64,000 bases of DNA from an uncultured Treponema sp. (GCA_946411505.1 CAMKEG010000005.1:1-64000), one strand, 5' to 3'. Positions 50,518-59,853 are shown, counted from the stretch's first letter. The notes: a model not told the origin generated them from the sequence alone. A program made the numbers and translations.

Positions 50518-51927
50518 ATGGAAAACAAAAACTCTTGGCTAAAATACGACAACACAAAGCAAATCATGGACTTTGCGGAAGACTACCGCAAATTTATTTC
50601 CCAAAATAAAATCGAACGAGAATGCGCGGCTTTCTTCATCGAGCAGGCCCGCAAAGACGGATACATTTCTATAGAGGAAGCCCGTTCCAAAGGCAAAAAG
50701 CTGAAGGCGGGCGACAAGGTTTACGCCAGCGCGATGGGCAAAATTGTCGCTTTTTTTCAAATCGGAAAAAAGCCGCTCGAAGAGGGAATGAACATTTTGG
50801 GCGCGCACATTGATTCCCCGCGATTGGACATAAAGCAAAATCCCCTTTACGAGGACAACGGCCTGGCCCTTTTGGACACGCATTACTACGGAGGAATAAA
50901 AAAGTACCAGTGGGTCACGCTTCCCCTGGCCTTGCACGGAGTTGTGGCCAAGAAGGACGGAACTGTGGTCAATGTGGTGATTGGAGAGGACGAGCGCGAA
51001 GGCGTTTTGGGCGTGAGCGACTTGCTGATCCATCTTAGCGCCGACCAGTTGGAAAAGCGCGGCAACAAGGTTGTCGAAGGCGAGGCTCTTAACATTTTGG
51101 TCGGAAGCATTCCGTTGAAGGCGGATTCTTCAAAGGCCTCGAAAGGCTCAAAGGACGAAGAAAAGAAAAATCCCGTAAAGGAAAACATTCTAAAAATATT
51201 AAAAAAGAAGTACGGAATCGACGAGGCCGACTTTTTGAGCGCCGAGCTTGAGGCCGTTCCAGCCGGCCAGGCGCGCGACTACGGCTTGGACAACTCCATG
51301 ATTATGGCTTACGGCCAGGACGACAAGGTTTGCGCCTACCCGTCGTGGCGCGCGATCCAAGGCTTGCCCAAGACCGAGCGGACCGCCGTCTGCCTTTTGG
51401 TGGACAAGGAGGAAATCGGCTCGGTTGGCGCCACTGGAATGCACTCGCGCTTTTTTGAGAACGCCGTCGCCGAAGTCTACGAGCTTTGCGGAGGCTATTC
51501 CGAACTTGCCTTGCGCCGCGCGCTGGCCAATTCCAACATGCTTTCAAGCGACGTGAGCGCCGCATTTGACCCCAACTATCCGGACGTGATGGAAAAAAAG
51601 AACGCCTGCTTTTTGTGCAGGGGAATCGCGCTCAACAAGTTCACCGGCTCGCGCGGAAAGAGCGGCTCCAACGACGCCAACGCCGAGTTTGTGGCCAAGG
51701 TACGAAAAATTTTTGACGACGCCGAAGCCAGCTTTCAATTGTGCGAGCTAGGAAAGGTTGACCAAGGCGGCGGCGGAACAATCGCCTACATCATGGCCAA
51801 CTACGGCATGAACGTGATAGACAGCGGCGTCGGCGTTTTGAACATGCACGCGCCCTGGGAAATCACCAGCAAGGTTGACATTTACGAATCCCTAAAAGGC
51901 TACAGGGCTTTTTTGGTTAACGCATAG
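50518..51927 (+). CDS. M18-family aminopeptidase
   Basis: About 469 residues. A dinuclear-zinc aminopeptidase of the M18 (aminopeptidase I/aspartyl) family that trims N-terminal residues in the cytoplasm. Metal and catalytic motifs are AHIDSPRLD, DKEEIGSVGATGMHS (Glu base and ligand), SSDVSAAFDPNYPD and the C-terminal MHAPWEITSKVD with the last His ligand. A Lys/Ser-rich insert lies near 205-230 (SSKASKGSKDEEKK). The start at 50518 is used; the 50500 reading begins inside the promoter. It is followed 8 bp later by an HD-GYP gene. Confidence 0.92.
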   Translation: MENKNSWLKYDNTKQIMDFAEDYRKFISQNKIERECAAFFIEQARKDGYISIEEARSKGKKLKAGDKVYASAMGKIVAFFQIGKKPLEEGMNILGAHIDSPRLDIKQNPLYEDNGLALLDTHYYGGIKKYQWVTLPLALHGVVAKKDGTVVNVVIGEDEREGVLGVSDLLIHLSADQLEKRGNKVVEGEALNILVGSIPLKADSSKASKGSKDEEKKNPVKENILKILKKKYGIDEADFLSAELEAVPAGQARDYGLDNSMIMAYGQDDKVCAYPSWRAIQGLPKTERTAVCLLVDKEEIGSVGATGMHSRFFENAVAEVYELCGGYSELALRRALANSNMLSSDVSAAFDPNYPDVMEKKNACFLCRGIALNKFTGSRGKSGSNDANAEFVAKVRKIFDDAEASFQLCELGKVDQGGGGTIAYIMANYGMNVIDSGVGVLNMHAPWEITSKVDIYESLKGYRAFLVNA

Positions 51928-51935
51928 AGGAAGTT

Positions 51936-52838
51936 ATGGTTGTTGATTCGCGGACAATAATTTTTCTAATGATTATAGCGGGCGCGCTTTTGATGCAGTG
52001 GAACATCATACGCTACGCGGTCTTTCTTAGAGGAATGAACGACGTCATTTCGTCGGGCGACGGCAAATCCACGCTTTTGCGCGTCACAGGCCTTGCGCTT
52101 TTGATGTTCTTTTTGCTCGGCTATTTGTTCACCGCGATTTTCGGCAAGCCCGATTTTATGATGGGCGGAATTTTGTTCGGCGGAAGCATATTCGTTTGGA
52201 TTGTGCTGAACATAATGTTCAACCTTACTGACATCGTAAAAAACCGAACGCTTGAAATTTCGGAAATGCTCATCGGCGTGATTGAGGCGCGCGACCCCAA
52301 TCTTAGCGGCCACAGCATTTACGTCCGCAACCTTACGATGCTGATTTACAAGCATCTTCCGCTTTCGTTAAAGAATAAAATAAATCCGGTCAGCATTGAG
52401 TACGCGGCCCTTATGCACGACGTCGGAAAGCTTGCCGTTCCTGAGTCAATATTGAACAAGCCGGCCAGCCTTGACGAAGACGAGTGGAATGTCATGAAGA
52501 CTCACCCCAACGCCGGCGTTAAAATGCTGGACCCGATAAAGTCATTTGACATAATCAAGCCGTGGATAAGGTACCACCACGAGCGAATCGACGGCAACGG
52601 ATACTACGGCCTTAAAGGAAGGGAAATCCCGCTTGAGGCCAGAATCATTTGCGTCGCCGACAGCTATTCCGCCATAACGATGAGGCGCGCCTACAAGGAG
52701 GCCAAGACATACGAAGAGGGAGTCGCCATCCTTAAGGATTGCGCCGGAACGCAGTTTGACACGCAATTGGTGGACATATTCGTTTCAATCCCAAAAGCGC
52801 AAGTGGAAGCCTGCGTCCCCAAAAATCTAGAACAATAA
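51936..52838 (+). CDS. Membrane HD-GYP domain protein
   Basis: A 300-residue protein with three hydrophobic helices in the first 100 residues and an HD-GYP domain (about 110-285): MHDVGKLAVP, HHERIDGNGYYG and VADSYSAIT. HD residues are intact; the GYP triplet is GYY, a change that may affect partner binding rather than catalysis. SD GAGG is present, 7 bases before the ATG. It is probably co-transcribed with the aminopeptidase. This is the third HD-GYP gene in 14 kb. Confidence 0.9.
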   Translation: MVVDSRTIIFLMIIAGALLMQWNIIRYAVFLRGMNDVISSGDGKSTLLRVTGLALLMFFLLGYLFTAIFGKPDFMMGGILFGGSIFVWIVLNIMFNLTDIVKNRTLEISEMLIGVIEARDPNLSGHSIYVRNLTMLIYKHLPLSLKNKINPVSIEYAALMHDVGKLAVPESILNKPASLDEDEWNVMKTHPNAGVKMLDPIKSFDIIKPWIRYHHERIDGNGYYGLKGREIPLEARIICVADSYSAITMRRAYKEAKTYEEGVAILKDCAGTQFDTQLVDIFVSIPKAQVEACVPKNLEQ

Positions 52839-52841
52839 AAG

Positions 52842-52871
52842 AAAGCCCGCGGCTGTTGCCGCGGGCTTTTT
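52842..52871. terminator. Strong bidirectional terminator
   Basis: AAAGCCCGCGGC pairs perfectly with GCCGCGGGCTTT, followed by T residues on both strands. It separates the convergent HD-GYP and pckG genes. Confidence 0.88.
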
Positions 52872-52892
52872 GTTGGTCTTGCAACCGCTTGT

Positions 52893-52937
52893 CGAGTTTC
52901 GCGCAGGCGAAACTCGCGGTTCCCGCGCAAGCGGGAA
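52893..52937. repeat. Two small hairpins downstream of pckG
   Basis: CGAGTTTCG (52893-52901) pairs with CGAAACTCG (52908-52916). TTCCCGC (52920-52926), loop GCAA, pairs with GCGGGAA (52931-52937). They resemble the small palindromes at 24204-24242. Confidence 0.7.
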
Positions 52938-52942
52938 TCCTA

Positions 52943-54808
52943 TTAGGCCTTGTTCAAGCGGCTCTCAAGGTCGTCCAAAATCTCGGACAATTCCTTGGGA
53001 AGGTGCTTTCCAAACTTGGGATAGTGATTCTCGCGAACGTCCTTGACTTCCTTCTTCCAACCTTCGACATCAACCTTGAGAATCTCAGGCAACGTCTTCT
53101 TGTAGTAGTCGGCCAAGCCTTCTGTGTTGATGGCGCCTTCTTTGGGCATAAGTCCAATCGGCGTGTCAACGGCGTTGTCCTTTCCGTCGCAGCGGTCGAA
53201 GATCCAAGCCAATACGCGGCTGTTGTCGCCGTATCCAGGCCACATGAATCCGCCGGGAAGATCCTTGTTGTTTTCGTCCTTGCGGAACCAGTTGACGTAG
53301 AAAATCTTAGGCAATTTGTCCTGGTCTTTGGCAGCCTTGCCAACGTCGATCCAGTGCTGGAAGTAGTCGCCCATGTTGTATCCGCAGAAGGGAAGAATGG
53401 CGAAGGGGTCGCGGCGAATCTTTCCGACTTCGGCGGCGTTGATTGTAGAGGCGGCTGTGATTTCCGATCCAACGATAGATCCAAGGAACACGCCGTGGTT
53501 CCAGCTGCGGCTCTGGTGAACGAGCGGAACGGTTGACGGGCGGCGGCCGCCGAACAAGATGGCGCTGATCGGAACGCCTTTGGGGTCTTCCCAGTCGCTT
53601 GCGATGCAGGGGCACTGCTTGGCCGGGGCCGTGAAGCGGGCGTTGGGGTGGGCGAACTCTTCTCCCTTGGGAGACTTGTCCTTGGGGAGGGCGGGGCGTT
53701 TAACGCCCTTCCAATCCACTAACTCACCTTTAGCTGGATAACCTATGCCTTCCCACCAAACGTCGCCGTCTTCTGTAAGGGCGCAGTTTGTGAAGATTGT
53801 GTTCTTTTCAGCTGAAACAAGGGCGTTCTTGTTTGATTCGGCAGAAGTTCCGGGAGCCACGCCAAAGAAGCCGGCTTCGGGGTTGATGGCGTACAAGCGT
53901 CCGTCGTCGCCAAACTTCATCCAAGCGATGTCGTCGCCGACAGTCTCGACCTTCCAGCCGGGGATTGTCGGAATAAGCATGGCCAAGTTTGTCTTTCCGC
54001 AGGCTGACGGGAAGGCGCCTGTGACGTACTTGACTTTTCCTTCAGGATTTGTGAGCTTAAGTATGAGCATGTGCTCGGCGAGCCAGCCTTCCTTGCGGGC
54101 AAGAACAGTGGCGATGCGGAGAGCGAAGCACTTCTTTCCAAGAAGGGCGTTTCCGCCGTATCCTGAACCGTAAGACCAAATGAGGCCCTCGTCCGGGAAC
54201 TGGGAGATGTACTTGTGCTCTACGTCAGCGCAGGGCCAAATGCCGTTGTCGCTTTCGCCGTTGTTGAGCGGCTTTCCAACTGAGTGCAAGCAGGGAACGA
54301 ACTCCGCGTTGGGGTCCTTGTTGAAGATGTCCAAAACTTTCTTTCCGGCGCGAGTCATGATGTCCATGTTCAAGACAACGTACTCAGAGTCAGTGACTTC
54401 CACGCCATTCTTTGAAATCGGAGAGCCGAGGGGTCCCATGCAGAAGCACTGAACATACATTGTGCGTCCGTGCATGCAGCCTGTGTAAAGTCCCTTCATT
54501 GTGGCCTTGAGCTCAACGGGGTCAATCCAGTGGTTTGTCGGGCCGGCGTCCTCTTCCTTGACGGAAGAGATGAACGTGCGGCTTTCTACGCGCGCAACGT
54601 CAGAAGGAAGCGAGCGGAAAAGGAAAGAGTGCTCCTTCTTCTTGAGCGGGGTGGCGAGACCTTTGTCTACGCAAAGCTGCATAAGGCGGTCATATTCTTC
54701 GTCAGAACCGTCGACAACAACCACGTTGTCCGGCTCACACATTTTGATACATTCTTCGACCCAAGCTTTGATTTTTGGGTGTTTGATGTCATCAAGAGTC
54801 AAGCTCAT
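52943..54808 (-). CDS. pckG: Phosphoenolpyruvate carboxykinase (GTP)
   Basis: A 621-residue GTP-dependent enzyme interconverting oxaloacetate and PEP. The P-loop is [11 protein letters not shown] and the second metal site is [32 protein letters not shown] and [11 protein letters not shown] are also typical of the GTP form. In anaerobes with a reductive branch it often runs in the CO2-fixing direction toward succinate (family knowledge). Monocistronic, with its own TTGAAA-17-TATAAT promoter and SD AAGGAG. Confidence 0.97.
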   Translation of the reverse strand: MSLTLDDIKHPKIKAWVEECIKMCEPDNVVVVDGSDEEYDRLMQLCVDKGLATPLKKKEHSFLFRSLPSDVARVESRTFISSVKEEDAGPTNHWIDPVELKATMKGLYTGCMHGRTMYVQCFCMGPLGSPISKNGVEVTDSEYVVLNMDIMTRAGKKVLDIFNKDPNAEFVPCLHSVGKPLNNGESDNGIWPCADVEHKYISQFPDEGLIWSYGSGYGGNALLGKKCFALRIATVLARKEGWLAEHMLILKLTNPEGKVKYVTGAFPSACGKTNLAMLIPTIPGWKVETVGDDIAWMKFGDDGRLYAINPEAGFFGVAPGTSAESNKNALVSAEKNTIFTNCALTEDGDVWWEGIGYPAKGELVDWKGVKRPALPKDKSPKGEEFAHPNARFTAPAKQCPCIASDWEDPKGVPISAILFGGRRPSTVPLVHQSRSWNHGVFLGSIVGSEITAASTINAAEVGKIRRDPFAILPFCGYNMGDYFQHWIDVGKAAKDQDKLPKIFYVNWFRKDENNKDLPGGFMWPGYGDNSRVLAWIFDRCDGKDNAVDTPIGLMPKEGAINTEGLADYYKKTLPEILKVDVEGWKKEVKDVRENHYPKFGKHLPKELSEILDDLESRLNKA

Positions 54809-54840
54809 ATTAATCTCCTTAAAAGCGAAATTTGGGTTAG

Positions 54841-54869
54841 ATTATAACAACTTTAACGGAATGTTTCAA
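54841..54869 (-). promoter_or_regulatory. pckG promoter
   Basis: On the minus strand TTGAAA (54869-54864), 17 nt, TATAAT (54846-54841). It gives a leader of about 27 nt with an SD. Confidence 0.8.
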
Positions 54870-54881
54870 GCGCGAATTTAA

Positions 54882-54911
54882 TTGACACATTCCCCAAAAA
54901 TATGATAAAAT
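54882..54911 (+). promoter_or_regulatory. fab operon promoter
   Basis: TTGACA (54882-54887), 18 nt, TAAAAT (54906-54911). The leader is about 57 nt, with AGAGGAAG before the fabD ATG at 54975. No FapR-like palindrome was seen. Confidence 0.65.
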
Positions 54912-54974
54912 ACCTATAAATGACATATTCACAAATTTTGTCATTTTATCAAATTCAACAAAAAGAGGAAGACT

Positions 54975-55931
54975 ATGGCCGCTAAGCACGCGTTTTTGTT
55001 TCCCGGACAGGGAGCGCAAACTCCCGGAATGATTAAGGATGTCGCGGAGGCGTTTCCTGCCGCGAAAAAAGTTTTGGACGACATTTCGCAGATTGCCGGA
55101 ACGGATGTTCCAAAGCTTTTGTGGGAGTCCGACGCCGAGACGCTTTCCCGCAGCGACAACAGCCAGCTGGCCATCACGGCGGCCTCGCTTGCCATTTGCG
55201 CCGCGCTTAAGGAAAAGGGAATCGTTCCAACGGCGGCGATGGGCTTTAGCCTTGGAGAATTTCCGGCCTTGCATATCGCGGGCGTTTTGAGCTTTGAAGA
55301 CGTAATAAAGGTTGTTCTTGACCGCGGAAGAATCATGCAGGCCGTTTGCGAAAAAATCGCCGCGGAGAACGAAGGCCACGCGCCCGGAATGAGCGCGATT
55401 CTTGGCTTGCCGCCGGAAAAGGTTGCGGAAATCGCCGCGTCAATTCCCGACGCCTACGCCGCCAACTTGAACTCTTCCGTTCAGACTGTTATAAGCGGAA
55501 CTGAAGCCGCGCTCGAAAAGGCCGAGGCCGCCGCCAAGGAAGCCGGAGCCAGAAGAGCCGTGCGCCTTAAGGTTGCCGGCCCCTTCCACAGCCCCTTGAT
55601 GCAGCGCGCGGCCGACGAGTTTGAAAAAGCCATTGCCGGCGTCACATTCAACAATCCTACAATTAAATTGTTCAGCAACGTTACCGGAAAGGAAGAGACC
55701 AGCGGCGAGAACGCCAAAAAGTCCGCCGTATTGCACTTGACCCACCCGGTTCGCTGGACCGACGAAGAGGACGTTTTGGCCGCGCTTGTCAAGGCCGACG
55801 GCGGCGAATGGAAATTGCTTGAGCCGGGTCCCGGCCAGGTTTTGAGCGGCTTGTGGGCCAAGACTGCCTACGCCGAAAGCTTGAAGTGCGTTCCGGTTAA
55901 TTCTGCGGAAGCGTTAAGCGGCGATTTGTAA
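54975..55931 (+). CDS. fabD: Malonyl-CoA:ACP transacylase
   Basis: A 318-residue enzyme that loads malonyl groups on ACP. FPGQGAQTPGM opens the protein and the nucleophile Ser is in MGFSLGEFPAL; the partner His is in VAGPFHSPLM. Length is normal. First gene of a fatty-acid cluster fabD-fabG-fabF-fabZ on the plus strand. Confidence 0.96.
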   Translation: MAAKHAFLFPGQGAQTPGMIKDVAEAFPAAKKVLDDISQIAGTDVPKLLWESDAETLSRSDNSQLAITAASLAICAALKEKGIVPTAAMGFSLGEFPALHIAGVLSFEDVIKVVLDRGRIMQAVCEKIAAENEGHAPGMSAILGLPPEKVAEIAASIPDAYAANLNSSVQTVISGTEAALEKAEAAAKEAGARRAVRLKVAGPFHSPLMQRAADEFEKAIAGVTFNNPTIKLFSNVTGKEETSGENAKKSAVLHLTHPVRWTDEEDVLAALVKADGGEWKLLEPGPGQVLSGLWAKTAYAESLKCVPVNSAEALSGDL

Positions 55932-56034
55932 TGATTGCAAGCCTACAAGAGATAGGCGCCGCATAAGCCGCAACATTCGCGCTCGCAACCAAGCTCGCGC
56001 GAACAGCGGTAATTCAAGAGTTAAGGAGAAAAAA

Positions 56035-56781
56035 ATGAAGTTACTGGAAAATAAAAAAGCCTTGGTCACCGGCTCTAGCCGCGGAATCGGAAAGAAAATC
56101 ACGGAAGTCTTTTTGGCCAACGGCGCCGAAGTTTGGGGCCTTTGCACAAAGGAAAGCGCCGGAAAGGCCGAGCTTGAAAAGCTTGCCGCCGACAACGGCG
56201 TCGCCTTCCACGAAATTTACGCCGACGCTTCAAACGCCGAGCAGCTTAAGGAAGTTGTCACAGCCGCGCTTAAGGAAGCCGGCGCCTTTGACGTTTTGGT
56301 CAACAACGCCGGAATCACAAAGGACGGACTTTCGTTCCACATGAAGATGGACGACTGGAAAAAAGTTTTGGACGTAAACCTTACCGGCGCCTTTGTCGCC
56401 ACGCAAATCGTTTCCAACGACATGATTCACAAAAAGCATGGATCAATCGTCAACATGACAAGCATCGTAGGCCTTCACGGCGGCGCGGGCCAGGTAAACT
56501 ATTCGGCCAGCAAGGCGGGCTTGATTGGCTACACAAAGAGCTTGGCCAAGGAAGTCGGAAGCCGCGGAGTCCGCGTTAACGCCGTCGCGCCCGGCTTTAT
56601 CGACACCGACATGACAAAGGCCGTTGACGAAAAGATTCGCGAAAATTGGATTACGCAGATTCCGCTTCGCCGCGCGGGCCAGGTTGACGACGTTGCCAAC
56701 GCCGTCTTGTTCTTGGCCAGCGACTTGTCCACATACATTACGGGGCAAGTTCTTGGCGTTGACGGTGGAATGGGATGTTAA
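56035..56781 (+). CDS. fabG: 3-oxoacyl-ACP reductase
   Basis: A 248-residue NADPH-dependent short-chain dehydrogenase. TGSSRGIGKKI binds cofactor; the catalytic set is in NMTSIVGLHGGAGQVNYSASKAG (Ser, Tyr, Lys), and LVNNAGITKDG is the NAG motif. Strong SD (AAGGAG). The TAA lies inside a 15-bp perfect inverted repeat. No acpP follows, unlike the common fabD-fabG-acpP-fabF order. Confidence 0.96.
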   Translation: MKLLENKKALVTGSSRGIGKKITEVFLANGAEVWGLCTKESAGKAELEKLAADNGVAFHEIYADASNAEQLKEVVTAALKEAGAFDVLVNNAGITKDGLSFHMKMDDWKKVLDVNLTGAFVATQIVSNDMIHKKHGSIVNMTSIVGLHGGAGQVNYSASKAGLIGYTKSLAKEVGSRGVRVNAVAPGFIDTDMTKAVDEKIRENWITQIPLRRAGQVDDVANAVLFLASDLSTYITGQVLGVDGGMGC

Positions 56782-56836
56782 AATGCGCATCCATGCGCAT
56801 TTTAACAGGTCGAGAATTTGCTGTCGCAAATTCTCG
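56776..56836 (+). repeat. Stop-codon-spanning inverted repeat of fabG plus second hairpin
   Basis: Arms 56776-56790 and 56793-56807 are perfect 15-mers; the TAA (56779-56781) is in the left arm. CGAGAATTTGC (56811-56821), loop TGTC, pairs with GCAAATTCTCG (56826-56836). A CGACA/TGTCG hairpin follows. This fills most of the 124-bp gap to fabF; no acpP-sized ORF is present. Confidence 0.85.
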
Positions 56837-56905
56837 CAAATTGTTTGAAGTAACCGATGACGCGACATCCTGTCGATGATTCTATAATTATAAAGGAATG
56901 AGAAA

Positions 56906-58150
56906 ATGAGAAGAGTTGTTATTACTGGTTTGGGAGCGGTCACTCCGCTTGGAAATTCTGTTGAAGAGACTTGGGCCGGAATCAAGGCCGGAAAGAGCGG
57001 CATCGGCCCAATCACATATTACGACACGTCGGTCAGCGCGATTAAGTACGGCGGACAAGTCAAAGACTTTGAGGCCGAAAAATACATGGACGCTCAGGCC
57101 GCCCGCAAGATGGCGCGCTTTACCAAGTACGCCGTGGCCGCCGCCAAGATGGCGCTTGACGACGCCGGCTTGACCGGCAACGCCGAGGTTTTGGACAAGG
57201 CCGCTATTTACTTGGGCGTTGGAATCGGAGGCTTTGAAGTAACCGAAAACAATTGCGTCAAATGGTACGAGTCCGGCAAAAAGCGCGTGAACCCTATGAC
57301 AATTCCGCAGCTTATTCCCAACGAGGCCAGCGGAAACATCGCCATCGCTTTTGGCGTGCACGGCCCCTGCCACACAATCGCCACGGCTTGCTCAAGCGGA
57401 ACCGACGCTTTGGGCGACGCGCTTGACTTGATTAGATGCGGCCGCCGCGACGTTTGCATTGCCGGTGGAACTGAAAGCACAATCACAGGTTACTGCGTTG
57501 ACTCATTCGCGGCCTTGCAGGCTCTTTCGCGCGCCCGCGTGGACGACCCGACAAAAGCCTGCCGCCCCTTTGACAAGGACCGCGACGGCTTTGTAATGAG
57601 CGAAGGAAGCGGCATTCTTATTTTGGAAGAGTATGAGCACGCCAAAAAACGCGGCGCCAAAATCTACGCCGAGCTTGCAGGTTACGGCGGATCCAACGAC
57701 GCGTATCACTTGACCGCCCCCAACCCGGACGGAGTTCAGGGCGCCGCCGCCATGACCGAGGCGATGAAGGACGCGGGCGTTTCTCCCGACCAAGTTCAGT
57801 ATTACAACGCGCACGGAACCAGCACCCACAAAAACGACTCAGGCGAAACTCAGATGATAAAAATCGCTTTTGGCGACGCCGCCAAAAAGCTTCACATCTC
57901 TTCAACAAAGAGCATGACAGGCCACATGCTTGGAGCCACCGGCGCGGTCGAGGCCATCATCACGACAAAAGCCGTCGTCGAGGGCTTTGTTCCGCCTACA
58001 ATCAACTTGGACAACCAGGACTACGAAGGCGGCTGCGACTTGGACTACACTCCCAACAAGGGAATCGAAATGAACATCGATTGCGCGATGAGCGCGACGC
58101 TTGGCTTTGGCGGCCACAACGGCGTTGTAGTTATCAAGAAGATTAACTAG
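56906..58150 (+). CDS. fabF: 3-oxoacyl-ACP synthase II
   Basis: A 414-residue condensing enzyme that elongates acyl-ACP with malonyl-ACP. The catalytic Cys is in TACSSGTDALG, and the two His are in HGTSTHKND and MTGHMLGATGAVEA. Length and C-terminus (FGFGGHNGVVVIK-like, here LGFGGHNGVVV) are normal. SD AAGGAATGAG. 10 bp upstream of fabZ. Confidence 0.96.
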   Translation: MRRVVITGLGAVTPLGNSVEETWAGIKAGKSGIGPITYYDTSVSAIKYGGQVKDFEAEKYMDAQAARKMARFTKYAVAAAKMALDDAGLTGNAEVLDKAAIYLGVGIGGFEVTENNCVKWYESGKKRVNPMTIPQLIPNEASGNIAIAFGVHGPCHTIATACSSGTDALGDALDLIRCGRRDVCIAGGTESTITGYCVDSFAALQALSRARVDDPTKACRPFDKDRDGFVMSEGSGILILEEYEHAKKRGAKIYAELAGYGGSNDAYHLTAPNPDGVQGAAAMTEAMKDAGVSPDQVQYYNAHGTSTHKNDSGETQMIKIAFGDAAKKLHISSTKSMTGHMLGATGAVEAIITTKAVVEGFVPPTINLDNQDYEGGCDLDYTPNKGIEMNIDCAMSATLGFGGHNGVVVIKKIN

Positions 58151-58160
58151 GAGTTTTTAT

Positions 58161-58592
58161 ATGAGCGTTACAAATGACATCGAGGCCTTGTTGCCCCACA
58201 GAAAGCCTTTCTTGTTCGTTGACGAAATCGTAAGCGCCGACGACGAAGGCAGCGTAAGCACCCGCAAGTTTACCGACGAAGACTTTTTCTTCAAGGGCCA
58301 CTTTCCCCAGTACCCGGTCGTTCCCGGCGTAATCTTGGTGGAAACAATGGCGCAGGCCGGCGGCGCGGCTTTGAGCTTTCAAAAGAAGTTCAAGGAAGGC
58401 TCGCTGTTTTTCTTGGGAACCGTTGACAAGGTAAAGTTCCGCCGCCAGGTTCGTCCAGGCGACACCGTTAGAATGGAAATCAAAAACCTTCGCGTCAGCG
58501 ACCGCATGATCAAGCAGTCCGGACAAGCCTTCGTCGGCGACGAGTTGGCGGCCCAAGCTGAATGGATGTGTTTAGTAGGTTCTGCGCAGTAG
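58161..58592 (+). CDS. fabZ: 3-hydroxyacyl-ACP dehydratase
   Basis: A 143-residue hot-dog-fold dehydratase. The active His is in FFKGHFPQYPVVPG and the Glu/Asp position is in VILVETMAQAGG. LLPHRKPFLFVDEI starts the fold. It completes the elongation cycle together with FabG and FabF; the enoyl reductase is not in the window. The TAG stop lies in the loop of a 13-bp hairpin. Confidence 0.95.
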   Translation: MSVTNDIEALLPHRKPFLFVDEIVSADDEGSVSTRKFTDEDFFFKGHFPQYPVVPGVILVETMAQAGGAALSFQKKFKEGSLFFLGTVDKVKFRRQVRPGDTVRMEIKNLRVSDRMIKQSGQAFVGDELAAQAEWMCLVGSAQ

Positions 58593-58605
58593 GCGCAGAA
58601 CCTAC
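58575..58605 (+). repeat. Stop-codon-spanning inverted repeat of fabZ
   Basis: Arms 58575-58587 and 58593-58605 are perfect 13-mers (GTAGGTTCTGCGC and its complement). The 5-nt loop AGTAG contains the TAG stop. Confidence 0.85.
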
Positions 58606-58675
58606 ACGTAGAATAGTTTCCTTGCAACACGCGGAGCGCGAAAGCGCGACGCATGTGTTTCGTCGGATCCGCTCA

Positions 58676-59299
58676 ATGAAAAAGTTTATCGCATTGTTTG
58701 CATTTTGCGCGGCGTTGGCCGCAAGTTTGTACGCCAGGGACGTGACCGTTTCTATTGGAGCGGGCGAGGGCTGGAAGGGGCCGCAGCTTGCGGTTTGGCT
58801 TGAGGACGAGCAGGGCCGCTACATAAAAACTCTTTACGTCACCCAAAAGGCTGGCGGCCTTTCTTGGTTTTTGGGTCCCAAAGAAGGACGGCCCGAATCG
58901 CTTCCTGTGTGGTACCACGCTTCAAAGCATGACTCAAAAAAATCCGCCGCGCAAAACAGTTCCCCGGACAAAAAAGAAATCGACGCGGTGACAAGCGCCA
59001 CGCCAAAAGGCGGCCTTGTCATTAACCAAAAAATCGACGACGCGTCTTGCGTGATAAAGGTGGAAGTTAACGCCAGCTTTGACTACAATTCAACTTGGAC
59101 AAAAAAGAATTCCGGCGTAAACGGCCAGCCTTCGCTTGTCTACCAGGCCCTTCTTCCGGCGGGACAAAAGGAGGAAGTGGCCTTGGAACTTTTGGGAAGC
59201 GGCTCTGTCAACGGTTCTAACGGCGACGTTTATAAAAATGTCGGCGGAATAGATTCCGCTAAAACGATTGTCCGAATCATCAACGTGACGTTCAATTAG
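58676..59299 (+). CDS. Exported DUF2271-like protein
   Basis: About 207 residues from the ATG at 58676, with a signal peptide (MKKFIALFAFCAALAASLYA). GPQLAVWLEDEQGRYIKTLYVTQKAGGLSWFLGP and the final strands resemble DUF2271 proteins, small periplasmic beta proteins often found near FMN-transfer or redox proteins. Function is unknown. The longer reading starting at 58562 overlaps fabZ and is rejected. No SD is seen, and its relation to the fab operon is unclear. Confidence 0.72.
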   Translation: MKKFIALFAFCAALAASLYARDVTVSIGAGEGWKGPQLAVWLEDEQGRYIKTLYVTQKAGGLSWFLGPKEGRPESLPVWYHASKHDSKKSAAQNSSPDKKEIDAVTSATPKGGLVINQKIDDASCVIKVEVNASFDYNSTWTKKNSGVNGQPSLVYQALLPAGQKEEVALELLGSGSVNGSNGDVYKNVGGIDSAKTIVRIINVTFN

Positions 59300-59322
59300 A
59301 CGCGCATGACGGCGATTGGCAA

Positions 59323-59853
59323 TTAGTCCGCCTTTGCGCCGTTCGAGTCCATCACTTTGTGGAATTTATCCACATACTCGCAATTGAGAATTGTAAATCC
59401 ATCCACAATGCCGTCAACGTAAATCGCGCCGACTTCTATTCTATGTTTTTTGTCTGACTTAAAGAAAGTCGATTTTTCTGAGTCGATGTCGTTGTCGCCA
59501 AGGGGAAATTCTTTTAACAATTCTTCTTTGGAACTTCCGATGTAAGCGCCAAGCGGATGCAAGTCGGTTTTTTCAAATATGATAACGCTGGCAAGCGTTT
59601 CTCCCTTCCAATTTTTTAAATAAGTGATGGAAATGGGCTCGCTCATCACAGTGTAGCGCTTGTTGTATCCGCATTTTTGTTGAATGTCATTCGCTGGGCT
59701 TTCCGAAATTTCGTAACCAGGCTTGCCTTTGTACATTAAGTGGTTTTCCTTTGCGCTGCCAAAGCCATAATCGTAAATGGACTTGCCTTCTTGGCATGAC
59801 AGGGCAAGGGCGGAAAATAAGATTGCGAATGCGGTTGTAAAAAATTTTTTCAT
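59323..59853 (-). CDS. Small lipoprotein of unknown function
   Basis: A 176-residue protein with a lipoprotein signal ending ALALSC (Cys about 20). The mature part has two potential repeats of short beta strands and the segment GAYIGSSKEELLKEFPLGDND, reminiscent of SmpA/BamE-like small lipoproteins that contain a G-x-S-x-x-E-L loop. SD AAGGAAAA. AT-rich relative to its neighbours. No operon partner; it is convergent with the DUF2271 gene. Confidence 0.65.
   Translation of the reverse strand: MKKFFTTAFAILFSALALSCQEGKSIYDYGFGSAKENHLMYKGKPGYEISESPANDIQQKCGYNKRYTVMSEPISITYLKNWKGETLASVIIFEKTDLHPLGAYIGSSKEELLKEFPLGDNDIDSEKSTFFKSDKKHRIEVGAIYVDGIVDGFTILNCEYVDKFHKVMDSNGAKAD

Noticed and set aside
52856..53536. 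226-codon ORF antisense to pckG
   Set aside because: No SD or family features; it is the reverse frame of a high-confidence, codon-biased gene.
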